Shown: in pieces, positions 1-7,629 of the stretch
How the letters are laid out: every line of letters begins with the position of its first letter
How positions within the stretch are numbered: the first letter of the stretch is position 1
Assembly (NCBI RefSeq): GCF_000175935.2
Contig: NC_014837.1
Span: 372,001-436,000 of the forward strand
Length of the DNA: 64,000 bases
Source: Pantoea sp. At-9b
GTDB lineage: Bacteria; Pseudomonadota; Gammaproteobacteria; Enterobacterales; Enterobacteriaceae
Direction of reading: 5' to 3'
The notes under the pieces: model-generated
Database searches by the model: none
The model's input: the letters and a program-made list of their open reading frames with translations, nothing else
Told to the model about the DNA's origin: nothing
Translations under genes and position numbers: made by a program

Positions 1-1
1 A

Positions 2-886
2 CCGGATTATCCCGGGACATTGCAATCCGCCGGGCGCTATGTCGCTTTTGGTTTGATTGCGTTGCCGCTTGCCTGGCTGGATCGTCGTCGTCTGCGCCAA
101 CTGGTGCGCCAGGATTGGATTGAGGCGTTGAAACTGTCGCTGGTGGGGAATCTGATGTATTACGCCTTTCTCGCCACCGCCATTCAGCGTACCGGAGCAC
201 CGGTATCCACCATGATTATTGGCACCTTACCGGTGGTGATGTCGGTCACGGCGAATCTGTGTTACGGGCATCTTGAAGGGCGCTTGCCGTGGCGGCGACT
301 GACACCCGCATTGCTGATCATCGCACTGGGATTAGTGTGCGTGAACGGTGCTGAGTTGCAGGCGCAGGGGGCAGCGCTTGACTGGCCGCGCTATCTCTCC
401 GGGCTGCTGCTGGCGGTGATGGCGGTGGGCTGCTGGACCTGGTATCCGTTACGTAATGCGCGTTGGCTACGTAACCATCCGCAGCACAAACCCGGCAGTT
501 GGGCGACCGCGCAAGGCCTGGTAACATTACCGCTGGCGTTAGTGTTTTATCTGCTGGTGTGCGGGCAGATCCACTGGCAGCAGCCCGATTTCGCCTTACC
601 TTTTGGCCCGCAGCCGATGGTTTTCCTGTGGCTGATGCTGGCGATAGGGCTGTTATGCTCTTGGCTCGGAACCTTGTGCTGGAATGCGGCCAGCCAACGC
701 CTGCCCACCGTGATCATGGGGCCGTTGATCGTGTTTGAAACGCTATCTGGCTTGTTCTGGACCTTCTTATGGCGGCAAAGCTGGCCGCCCCTGCTGACTG
801 CCATCGGTATTGGCTGTCTGATTATTGGCGTCATCTCAGCTATGCGTATCAAGCCGCAACCGGTGGTGACCTCACTGGAAATTTAA
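2..886 (+). CDS. EamA/DMT-family transporter, 5'-truncated
   Basis: The reading frame is open from the window edge, so the true start lies upstream; a TTG at 20 is only an internal codon. About 294 residues are visible, made of strongly hydrophobic segments separated by short Arg-rich loops, the pattern of the ten-helix EamA (drug/metabolite transporter) family of inner-membrane exporters. The last third holds a typical second-repeat EamA segment (VIMGPLIVFETLSGLFW) followed by a final helix and a short basic tail. The substrate cannot be told from sequence. A hairpin just downstream (896-920) probably ends the transcript. Family fairly sure, specificity unknown. Confidence 0.85.
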   Translation, partial: PDYPGTLQSAGRYVAFGLIALPLAWLDRRRLRQLVRQDWIEALKLSLVGNLMYYAFLATAIQRTGAPVSTMIIGTLPVVMSVTANLCYGHLEGRLPWRRLTPALLIIALGLVCVNGAELQAQGAALDWPRYLSGLLLAVMAVGCWTWYPLRNARWLRNHPQHKPGSWATAQGLVTLPLALVFYLLVCGQIHWQQPDFALPFGPQPMVFLWLMLAIGLLCSWLGTLCWNAASQRLPTVIMGPLIVFETLSGLFWTFLWRQSWPPLLTAIGIGCLIIGVISAMRIKPQPVVTSLEI

Positions 887-895
887 GCGTGAAAC

Positions 896-920
896 GATGC
901 CAGTACGTGGTGCTGGCATC
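896..920 (+). terminator. Hairpin after the EamA gene
   Basis: GATGCCAG (896-903) pairs perfectly with CTGGCATC (913-920). Two more inner pairs are possible past one mismatch. It starts ten bases after the stop codon and is followed by only a weak T-run (CTGATTT), so it may be an inefficient intrinsic terminator. Confidence 0.5.
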
Positions 921-1794
921 CTGATTTGCGTCCACTTTTAAGATTATGACCAGACCAAAAACCTGCCTGTTTTTCCTCATCTGCACCCCAATCACGCCAG
1001 GTTATAACTCTTTATCATGACCACTGGCAGTTTTTTATCATGAAATGTTATATCAGTTGACGGGTTATCCGGGCGAGACGGGCAACATTCGCGCGCAAAA
1101 GATATGGATTAACAGGCAAAAGCGGCTGAAATCGTGGCTGAAGGGGAGCTGATGAGGGGGAAAACACCCCATACGGTCGTCATTTGATTGCTCTCTGGCA
1201 CTGAAAAACCTGCCCCGGAACCATCATTTCTTCAAGGTGCGGCCGCCTGGTTGAGAATCTTCCGTCATCTTCATGCCGGGGAATGTTTAAGCATAACGAT
1301 GGATAGTGAGCGGATATTAACTTATCCGGTATGGACAATCGCTTTATTGTTTAGCATTGATAACGTTTCTCTTCGGGAGTATTCCTGGTGCTTAAAACGC
1401 TAACCACATCTATGGCAATGGATAATATGATCACGTCAGGTTACTGTAGGTCCACTTAAAAGAAGAGTGGATGAGAGGGCGATTCTATTCTGTTGTTCAT
1501 GCATGCTAAACAAAATTACAGTTATTTAGCCAAGTATATTAATGTTGATAAAGTAATTATGAAAGCCCCAATCTCACCTGAATGAGATTGGGAGGGACGT
1601 AAATAGCTTGAAATACGAGACTTTTGCTGATGTGAATCAATTTTACCGCAAAAAAAGAAGCAATTCCGCGATGTAATTTATCAGGAAAAAATGGTGCGTA
1701 TTGTTATGTTTGGAACGCCGAATTAATTGATCTTCATCTCTTCTGGTAAGAACAAATCTCAGCATTAAGTCAAATAACAACGGTCTTACCATGG
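921..1794. other. Long AT-rich intergenic stretch without a convincing gene
   Basis: About 870 bp between the EamA gene and the transposase remnant. No frame has a ribosome-binding site plus a recognisable product; the longest (1188-1403, TTG start) looks random. A 10-base direct repeat TTTATCATGA lies at 1011-1020 and 1034-1043, 23 bp apart, possibly a binding site. Together with the broken transposase next to it, the stretch looks like the scar of an insertion and deletion event. Confidence 0.5.
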
Positions 1795-2190
1795 TTAGCG
1801 ATTATCCGTACCTGAGGGATAGTGATAAACGCTGCGGCTAATATCCAGCAAGCGGCAACTGCGACGTGTGCCTATGTCGAAGGTGGTTTGCAGGAAGTTA
1901 ACAGCCTGGCGTTTTTCATTGGTGGTAAAGAAGTTTTTCAGTACGCTTTGCAGCATCTCCTTATCAGAGCTAAGCGCCTGCAACTCGCGGGTGAGTGTTT
2001 GGAGCTTGTCTTCTAACTCTTTGATTCTTCTTCCCTCCTCAGAAGAGAGGCCAGAGAACTTTTTCTTCCAGCTATAGAAAGTGGCTTCGGAAATGCCAAG
2101 CTCCTCACAAATCTCCCTGACTTTCACTCCTGTTTCAGAAGCTTTAATGGCATTTGTGATTTGCTCTTCGCTATATCGTGACTTTCTCAT
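1795..2190 (-). mobile_element. IS3-family transposase remnant (OrfA fused to the first part of OrfB)
   Basis: A 131-residue frame starting at ATG 2190. Residues about 5-50 form the OrfA helix-turn-helix of IS3-family (IS407-like) elements (SRYSEEQI, then EICEELGISEATFYSWKKKF), followed by a leucine-rich coiled coil (about 50-90). The remainder (KRQAVNFL ... RRSCRLLDISRSVYHY) resembles the start of OrfB, which is normally made by frameshifting; here it is in frame with OrfA and stops after about 35 residues. The DDE catalytic core is missing and no second half lies within 1 kb, so the element cannot transpose by itself. I could not identify terminal inverted repeats. Confidence 0.8.
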
Positions 2191-2716
2191 AAATGCTATT
2201 ACCTTTCTTATCAATTAGTGGATGAGAATTACTGTATTAATATCTGGTACTGCAAGAACACTATTAATGCAGTATTAAAGTGCGCGATTAGAATTGCGAG
2301 GGTTAAATTAAGATATTTAGAATAAATATCATCATGGGATAAGTCTTATTTTATTCTGATTGCCATTGAACGCCTTCCTGGTGTTGGGTTTTTGATATAG
2401 ATTCATTTCATCCCAAATGCGGAAAAATTATACATTCATTGAAAAAACGGCATAACCTGCTTGCAAAAAAGACAGGATATGCCAGTGACTTTTTGGTCAT
2501 TATTTTGACTGGAATCGGTTACATCCACTGGGTTTCGCGCCGGATTTAATCAGAATTATCCTGAATTCATTGTCAGAATCCTGATGCGAGTCCCCTTTTT
2601 CGGACCAGCATGGTTTGAAGTTATTAATTTAAGTCAGGCCCAATTAGCGCTTGTTTAATTCTTTCAAGGACGTTGTACCGAAAGCAGTTGTAGTAAGTAA
2701 TACTAAGGACGAGTTG
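2191..2716. other. AT-rich region upstream of the flippase gene
   Basis: About 525 bp with no supported gene. It contains a hairpin, GGCATAACCTG (2449-2459) against CAGGATATGCC (2473-2483), with one mismatch and a T-run shortly after; it may be a terminator or leader attenuator before the flippase gene. I found no JUMPstart/ops element (GGCGGTAG) here. An AAGGA ribosome-binding site at 2705-2709 fixes the flippase start. Confidence 0.4.
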
Positions 2717-3973
2717 ATGAAATTAAGCGTAATGTCAAATGCCGCCTGGATGATGTCTGAGAAGATCGTCTCGGTTTTCGGCGTCATATTTGTGACTTCC
2801 TATGTGGCAAAATCCTTTGGCCCAACGGTGTTTGGTCAAATGGCGTTTTCCACCTCACTGTTCTCTATGGTGCAGACCGTAGCGATGTTTGGCACCGAAA
2901 CGATACTGTTCAAGACCATCAGCAAGAGTGAGCCGAAAGGTGTGCGCCTGATGAACGTAGCGCGCACGCTGCGATTCGCGTTATTGGTGTTGACCTCGGT
3001 GCCGGTGTTGATTTGGGTCTGGTACAACATGCAGGAAAACTTCCTTGCGTTTGCCCTGGCCTCGTTTATCGCCTCGGTGTTTGTTACGCAGGACACGTTC
3101 AGTGTGTATAACAACGCACGTCTGGCTTCCCGGCTCAATACCATTGCGAATTCAATCGGCCTGTTGCTCGGTTTCTCCATCAGCTTTGCCATTGCCTGGT
3201 TTCGACTTAACCCGATTTGGCTGACGTTGTCGATCGTGGTGGTTACGCTGGTTCCCTATGCCATCAAACGCTACAACTTTTACCGCGAAAATCAGGAACA
3301 GGCACCCGCACGGAGTAAACGCGGTCCTTACCTGCGTTATCTGCTCTATGCCGGTCTGCCGCTGGCGATCTCCAGTATTTTTATTTCGGTACAGGTGAAA
3401 ACCGCGCAGATGTTTCTGGTGGGGATCGCTTCGGCGCGTGAGCTGGGCTTGTTCGCGGCCGCCAACACCATTTCGGCATCGTGGACCTTCATCCCGTTAG
3501 CCATTATCACGTCCAGCTTTTCAGAAATCTTCCGGGAGCGCGGTGAGGTTGCCAACAAGTTGACGGCGCGCCTGAATGGTTATGTTTTGGGTGTTTCATT
3601 GCTTTTGCTTTTCGTCATCGCCTTATGTGGCGAAAAAATCATCATTGCTTTGTACGGTCACGAATACACGCAGTCGGGAAGTCTTATTACGGTGTTGTCG
3701 ATAGCATCCAGTTTTTCGGCGATGGGAACGGTGGCGTATCGCTACATGGTCAAGGAAGGAGGATTTAATTATCTGCTTAGAAAAATTATCTGCTTGATGG
3801 CCATCAGTCTGCCGCTTTCGTGGTGGCTGATCCAGGGCTACGGCATCATGGGGGCCGCCTGGAGCGTTTTCATTACCGAACTTCTGTCCCTGACGGTAAT
3901 GAATTACTTCTTCAGAAATGGCGCCATTTTTAAGATTCAAGTTTCCTCGCTCAACTACAAAACCTACAAATGA
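2717..3973 (+). CDS. wzx: Wzx-type polysaccharide flippase (oligosaccharide repeat-unit translocase)
   Basis: A 418-residue polytopic membrane protein with about 12 hydrophobic segments and the N-terminal pattern of the polysaccharide-synthesis (MVF/Wzx) superfamily: helix 1 (SEKIVSVFGVIFVTSYVA), then FGPTVFGQMAFSTSLF. Such proteins move undecaprenyl-linked repeat units across the inner membrane for Wzy polymerisation. The start was set at ATG 2717, which has AAGGA seven bases upstream; a TTG at 2651 is in frame but lacks a site. It overlaps the next gene by four bases (ATGA), so the two are translationally coupled. The EPS operon 17 kb away has Wzc and Wzy but no flippase, so this is its likely partner (inference). 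Confidence 0.85.
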   Translation: MKLSVMSNAAWMMSEKIVSVFGVIFVTSYVAKSFGPTVFGQMAFSTSLFSMVQTVAMFGTETILFKTISKSEPKGVRLMNVARTLRFALLVLTSVPVLIWVWYNMQENFLAFALASFIASVFVTQDTFSVYNNARLASRLNTIANSIGLLLGFSISFAIAWFRLNPIWLTLSIVVVTLVPYAIKRYNFYRENQEQAPARSKRGPYLRYLLYAGLPLAISSIFISVQVKTAQMFLVGIASARELGLFAAANTISASWTFIPLAIITSSFSEIFRERGEVANKLTARLNGYVLGVSLLLLFVIALCGEKIIIALYGHEYTQSGSLITVLSIASSFSAMGTVAYRYMVKEGGFNYLLRKIICLMAISLPLSWWLIQGYGIMGAAWSVFITELLSLTVMNYFFRNGAIFKIQVSSLNYKTYK

Positions 3974-4932
3974 GGTTAGATATGCTCAAGTTGAAAGATG
4001 AACTCAGACGAAGTGTGCGGTATTTCATCAAAAAAATGCCCTGGGCTTACCAGGACCGTCTGTACTACTTTCGTAGATTTCGTCGGTTACCGAATTTGCG
4101 TCAGCCCAAGGTGTTTAATGAGAAGGTGCTGTATCGCAAGTTTGTCTATGGCGATTATTTGAACTATGGTCGCCTGTCGGATAAATACTCGGTGCGCGAT
4201 TACATTGCTGAGAAGGTAGGGAGTGAGTATCTGATTCCGTTGGTGTATGAAACCAGTGATCCCCATACGCTGCATACGATGGCAAGCTGGAAGAATACGG
4301 TGATCAAGCCGAATCACGGTTCGAATATGGTCGAGATCCTGTTAGACGAGCCGGATGCGTTGAAGAAGCAGCAGATCATCAGCAAATGCCAGACCTGGTT
4401 GAAAAAAGACTATGCGGATGAGGCGCGTGAGATTCATTACCGTTACATCAAGCCACGCATTCTGGTGGAAAAGTACATTGGTGACGGGAAAAACGTGCCG
4501 GTTGATTACAAGTTCCACATGTTCAATAAACGTGATGGCAATTTCGAGTATGTGCTTCAGGTGATTTATAATCGATGTAATCCATTGCTTTCTATGAATT
4601 TTTATGTGAACAACTTAAACGATGCCTACCATAAGATTCGTGATACCGGATTGGATATTTCGCCGCAAATGGCCGCGTTACAACACGCGTTAGTGCTGAG
4701 TAAGAAGCTGGCAAGTGATTTCGATTATGTGCGCGTTGACTGGTATATCCACGAACAGCAGGTTTATTTTGGTGAACTGACCTTTACGCCGGGAGCCGGG
4801 ATGGTCACCGGGCTGGATCGTGGACTTAATCAGATGATGGGTGATATGTGGATTCAGGACCGTCTTGGTGCGCAGACACCGGATGGAACGGTAGCGGATG
4901 TCAACATCCCGGCCGTATTGAAGAAAGTTTGA
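3970..4932 (+). CDS. TupA-like ATP-grasp protein, probable polysaccharide-modifying enzyme
   Basis: A 320-residue soluble protein resembling the TupA-like ATP-grasp family, which is frequent in polysaccharide loci and thought to join an amino acid or other carboxylate to sugars or peptides. Visible landmarks: the N-terminal block with PKVFNEKVLYRKF (about 40-52), LSDKYSVRDYI (about 70), the ATP-contacting strand VIKPNHGSNMV (about 112-122), PRILVEKYIGDG (about 160-170), PVDYKFHMFN (about 177), and the metal-binding C-terminal part VRVDWYI...FGELTFTPGAGM (about 255-280). Coupled to the flippase gene by a four-base overlap. The substrate is unknown; decoration of the exported repeat unit is an inference from context. 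Confidence 0.75.
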   Translation: MRLDMLKLKDELRRSVRYFIKKMPWAYQDRLYYFRRFRRLPNLRQPKVFNEKVLYRKFVYGDYLNYGRLSDKYSVRDYIAEKVGSEYLIPLVYETSDPHTLHTMASWKNTVIKPNHGSNMVEILLDEPDALKKQQIISKCQTWLKKDYADEAREIHYRYIKPRILVEKYIGDGKNVPVDYKFHMFNKRDGNFEYVLQVIYNRCNPLLSMNFYVNNLNDAYHKIRDTGLDISPQMAALQHALVLSKKLASDFDYVRVDWYIHEQQVYFGELTFTPGAGMVTGLDRGLNQMMGDMWIQDRLGAQTPDGTVADVNIPAVLKKV

Positions 4933-4949
4933 AATCACACAGCAAATAA

Positions 4950-4976
4950 AAAACCCCGCGATGCGGGGTTTTTTAT
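4950..4976. terminator. Bidirectional intrinsic terminator
   Basis: AACCCCGC (4952-4959), loop GAT, GCGGGGTT (4963-4970), with an A-run before and a T-run after. It serves the flippase/ATP-grasp transcript and the convergent yjcB. Confidence 0.9.
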
Positions 4977-4985
4977 TGGCAGCGA

Positions 4986-5267
4986 TTAAGGCATCGGCCA
5001 GTCGGCTGGCGTTTGGCTCATCACTTCGACAAAGGCATTCTTGGAAATTTCCATGAAGTTATGCAGATTTTCCATGCTGAGGGTGATCCCCATCAGGCCG
5101 GTAACAAACCAGCAGGACATACCCAGACCGATTCCACCGCACATCAGTGCCATCACATGGTGGCTGTTCTGACGAAAACGAATTTTCAGGGTGCTGGCGA
5201 AAAACATCATTACTGCGCTCAGCAATTCCCAGCGCATAACGATAAGACTGGTGGTTAAAGTAGCCAT
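4986..5267 (-). CDS. yjcB: YjcB family small membrane protein
   Basis: A 93-residue protein that matches E. coli YjcB as I recall it, in length, in its start (MATLTTSLIVMRWELLSAVM) and in its end (NQTPP-WPM there, SQTPADWPMP here). Three hydrophobic segments suggest an inner-membrane protein; the function is unknown. ATG 5267 was chosen because homology begins there and an AGAGG site precedes it; a start at 5306 would add 13 unrelated residues. It sits beside soxS, as in E. coli, which supports the identification. Confidence 0.85.
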   Translation of the reverse strand: MATLTTSLIVMRWELLSAVMMFFASTLKIRFRQNSHHVMALMCGGIGLGMSCWFVTGLMGITLSMENLHNFMEISKNAFVEVMSQTPADWPMP

Positions 5268-5573
5268 CTGCAACGAACCTCTATGAATCAGTAACATCCC
5301 TGACATTCGACGGACATCACTGGCGGCAGAGAAGGAAGGTCAGGGAGGCCCTTCAGGCCGTCGAACTACGCATTAAACTGTGACTTGGGTCACATTATAT
5401 CACCCGATTTGAAACTTTGAACAAAATTTATACCTGGTATGGTAGAAAAAATTTTATCGATATCGGCAGAAACACCGCGCGAATCAGGCATGACGCATAG
5501 AGAGGTAGCGGCGCGATTTATCGCGCGATTTTAAGCAAGGCAGGGAGCGCCCGCTCGGGGCGCGCAGGCAGGG
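5268..5573. other. Intergenic region between yjcB and soxS
   Basis: About 300 bp holding the yjcB promoter region and the soxS 3' end. A dispersed repeat copy lies at 5505-5530 (listed separately). A dyad at 5380-5393, GTGACttggGTCAC, is a candidate regulator site, though its spacing does not fit CRP. No coding frame is convincing. Confidence 0.4.
5505..5530. repeat. Dispersed palindromic repeat, copy 1
   Basis: Carries the shared core GCGCGATTTATCGCGC preceded by GTAGCG and followed by GATTTTAAGC. The right arm diverges from the left, as in the copy at 60896-60923. Four further copies are listed in this window. Confidence 0.75.
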
Positions 5574-6002
5574 TTAGCGCACCGGGCAGCACTCGCCGGT
5601 GGTACGCTGGGTAAAGCTGGCCATATTCTCGCTGCAATCAAAGCTCACCAGGCGTGGACGCTGGATCATCGCCTGACGGCGCATGGTGTGGCGATACGCG
5701 GTCGGCGTTTGCGAAAACTGACGGCGAAAAACGCGGGAAAAGGTTTGTTGTGAGTCGTAACCGTACTGCATAGCGATATCAAATACCGGACGTTGCGTCT
5801 GGCGCAGAGCCTCAGCGGCCAGCGTTAAGCGACGTTCGCGGATATAACCCCCCAACGTTTGTTTCGTCACGGTACGGAACATACGTTGCAGGTGCCATTT
5901 GGAATAACCTGATTTAGCCGCTACTTCATCAATCGACAGGGTTTTATCCAGATTCTGATCGATCCAGTGAGTCAGTGAATGAATGATTTCCTCTTGCATC
6001 AT
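5574..6002 (-). CDS. soxS: SoxS, superoxide-response AraC-family activator with an extended C-terminus
   Basis: A single-domain AraC/XylS activator of the SoxS/MarA/Rob group. Two helix-turn-helix units are visible: LSIDEVAAKSGYSKWHLQRMF (about 22-42) and the second with FDIAMQYGYDSQQTFSRVFR (about 73-92), both close to E. coli SoxS. The start is ATG 6002, seven bases after AAGGA and about 45 bases below a SoxR-type promoter; ATG 5999 directly follows. E. coli SoxS ends near residue 107. This protein runs on for about 35 residues to 142, with three cysteines (FDCSEN, ECCPVR). The divergent soxR and exact operator leave little doubt about identity; the tail is unexplained. Confidence 0.93.
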   Translation of the reverse strand: MMQEEIIHSLTHWIDQNLDKTLSIDEVAAKSGYSKWHLQRMFRTVTKQTLGGYIRERRLTLAAEALRQTQRPVFDIAMQYGYDSQQTFSRVFRRQFSQTPTAYRHTMRRQAMIQRPRLVSFDCSENMASFTQRTTGECCPVR

Positions 6003-6047
6003 AACCACATCCTTCTGAGTAGAGATTCGAAGTTTCAATGGGGAGCG

Positions 6048-6078
6048 AGTATAATTCCTCAAGTTAACTTGAGGTAAA
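6048..6078 (-). promoter_or_regulatory. soxS promoter with SoxR operator
   Basis: The perfect 18-bp palindrome CCTCAAGTTAACTTGAGG (6057-6074) is the SoxR operator. Read on the minus strand, -35 TTTACC (6078-6073) and -10 TATACT (6053-6048) are separated by 19 bp, the over-long spacer typical of MerR-family promoters and the same arrangement as in E. coli soxS. The palindrome also overlaps the soxR leader, so SoxR probably controls itself. Confidence 0.95.
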
Positions 6079-6085
6079 GAGCCAA

Positions 6086-6562
6086 ATGAAAAAAGAACGC
6101 AACTACCCGAAACCGGTGCTGACACCGGGTGAAGTGGCGAAGCGCAGCGGCGTGGCGGTATCGGCTTTGCACTTTTACGAAACCAAAGGATTGATCTCCA
6201 GTACGCGTAATAACGGTAATCAGCGGCGGTATAGCCGTGATGTGCTGCGCCGGGTGGCCATCATTAAAATCGCGCAACGCATAGGGATTCCTCTCGCGAC
6301 GGTGAGCGACAGTTTGATGCATGTGCCCGCCAATAAACGCATGTCGACCCAGGAATGGGATGCGCTGACACAGCACTGGCGTGAAGAGTTGGATAAACGT
6401 ATCGAAACCCTGACGCGACTGCGCAATGATCTCGATGGTTGTATCGGCTGTGGTTGTTTGTCGATGCGTGACTGCCCACTCCGCAACCCGGGCGACCGTT
6501 TAGGCGAGCAAGGTTCAGGGGCGGTTTTACTCGATCCGCAACAGGACGAGCAGAAACGCTGA
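6086..6562 (+). CDS. soxR: SoxR, redox-sensing MerR-family regulator
   Basis: A 158-residue MerR-type protein. The winged helix (about 12-45, [20 protein letters not shown]) is followed by a dimerisation coiled coil and then by the SoxR-specific [2Fe-2S] cluster motif C-x2-C-x-C-x5-C ([12 protein letters not shown], about 118-129). Oxidation of the cluster by redox-cycling compounds switches on soxS. It is divergent from soxS over a shared operator. ATG 6086 gives the expected N-terminus ([19 protein letters not shown]); the GAGG of the operator arm at 6071-6074 may double as the ribosome-binding site. Confidence 0.97.
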   Translation: MKKERNYPKPVLTPGEVAKRSGVAVSALHFYETKGLISSTRNNGNQRRYSRDVLRRVAIIKIAQRIGIPLATVSDSLMHVPANKRMSTQEWDALTQHWREELDKRIETLTRLRNDLDGCIGCGCLSMRDCPLRNPGDRLGEQGSGAVLLDPQQDEQKR

Positions 6563-6611
6563 GGTGACATCATCTATACTTACTGGTCAAACCATTGGTC
6601 AGGAAGCCATG

Positions 6612-7277
6612 ATGATCACCGTTCACCATCTTGAAAATTCGCGCTCACATCGGGTGCTGTGGCTGCTGGAAGAGCTATCGGTGCCTTATCAGATCAAACG
6701 TTACCAACGTGAAGGCACATTGCTGGCACCGGACTCGTTGAAGAAAGTCCATCCACTGGGCAAATCTCCGGTGATCACCGATGGCAATCGCGTGCTGGCG
6801 GAATCTGGCGCGATCCTCGAATATCTGGCCGACAAATATGACGTCGAATATCGGTTGAAGCTGTCTGATGAGGATGCGCAGATTGCAGCAGGTTACTGGC
6901 TGCACTATGCCGAGGGGTCGCTGATGCCGTTGTTGGTGATGAAGCTGGTGTTTGGACAGTTGGGTAAAAAACCGGTGCCCTGGCTGTTACGTCCGGCGGG
7001 TAAGGCTTTCAGTGCCGGTATCCAGAAAGCCTGGCTCAATAAGCAACTGACCTTACATGGTGATGTGATTGAACATCACCTGAGTCAGCATCCATATTTT
7101 GCGGGCAATCGTTTTAGCATCGCTGATATTCAGATGAGTTTTCCGCTGCTGGCGATGCGTGCCCGCTCTGGCCTGCGTGATATGCCCGCCAGCCAGCTCT
7201 GGCTGGAGGGACTGGAACAGCGTGCCGCCTGGCAGCGGGCGATTGAGCAGGGTGGCCCGATCAATTTCAGCCAATAA
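6612..7277 (+). CDS. Glutathione S-transferase family protein
   Basis: A 221-residue cytosolic GST. The thioredoxin-like N-terminal domain (about 1-80) shows the substrate-pocket start MITVHHLENSRSHRVLWLLEEL and the glutathione-binding stretch GKSPVI followed by LAESGAILEYLADKY. The C-terminal all-helical domain contains the usual N-capping motif (FSIADIQMSFPL). It probably conjugates or reduces electrophiles and peroxides. Start ATG 6612 has AGGAA six bases upstream; another ATG at 6609 is too close. It lies 49 bp after soxR and could be read with it, which would fit an oxidative-stress role, though E. coli has no GST at this position. Confidence 0.88.
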   Translation: MITVHHLENSRSHRVLWLLEELSVPYQIKRYQREGTLLAPDSLKKVHPLGKSPVITDGNRVLAESGAILEYLADKYDVEYRLKLSDEDAQIAAGYWLHYAEGSLMPLLVMKLVFGQLGKKPVPWLLRPAGKAFSAGIQKAWLNKQLTLHGDVIEHHLSQHPYFAGNRFSIADIQMSFPLLAMRARSGLRDMPASQLWLEGLEQRAAWQRAIEQGGPINFSQ

Positions 7278-7281
7278 TCAT

Positions 7282-7315
7282 GTTGCGCAACCCGGCTATC
7301 ACTTGGTTGCGCAAC
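7282..7315. terminator. Inverted repeat after the GST gene
   Basis: GTTGCGCAACC (7282-7292) pairs perfectly with GGTTGCGCAAC (7305-7315) around a 12-base loop. There is no T-run after it, so it may be a Rho-assisted end, an RNA-stabilising hairpin or a protein-binding dyad. Confidence 0.5.
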
Positions 7316-7524
7316 GAAAGTCACTGGGGAAATCCCTAGATTTTCCAGTCCTTTCCGTTGCATCTGGCAAACGGTGAGGCAGCGGAACTACGTTGCATTT
7401 CTGTTATGCAATGAGGATTATCCTGTATCTATGTAGATTAGCAGTTGAAAATCTCAGGCCAATCACCGGATAATCGTTTGCCTTTTTTCTGTGTTCCCCT
7501 TTTTACGACCAGAAATACGCGACT
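7316..7524. other. ghxP upstream region
   Basis: Between the hairpin and the PurR box I see no gene. A second partial match to the PurR half-site (AATCGTTTGCC, about 7474) lies upstream of the full box. The ghxP promoter should be in this interval, but I could not pick a clear -35/-10 pair. Confidence 0.35.
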
Positions 7525-7540
7525 ACGTAAACGTTTGCGT
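7525..7540 (+). promoter_or_regulatory. PurR operator upstream of ghxP
   Basis: ACGTAAACGTTTGCGT matches the PurR consensus ACGCAAACGTTTGCGT at 15 of 16 positions and lies 90 bp before the ghxP start. Hypoxanthine or guanine bound to PurR would repress this purine importer. Confidence 0.85.
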
Positions 7541-7629
7541 TGTTTCTCAGTGGAGAAACGTGCACCAGGATGGCAGGCAAACGTCAGTCGCGCGGCCACT
7601 CACAACACAAAAAATTCAGAGGATTAATT

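Noticed and set aside
1188..1403. 71-codon frame in the upstream scar region
   Set aside because: TTG start, no ribosome-binding site, no recognisable product.
2248..2260. TACTGCAAGAACA occurs here and at 24698-24710, near both EPS units
   Set aside because: A 13-base match between two places in 64 kb is expected several times by chance, and the flanks do not match.
2651..2716. Upstream TTG extension of the flippase gene
   Set aside because: No ribosome-binding site there, while ATG 2717 has AAGGA at good spacing and begins the family homology.
5380..5393. GTGACTTGGGTCAC as a CRP site
   Set aside because: Symmetric, but the spacing between half-sites is too short for CRP; left as an unassigned dyad.
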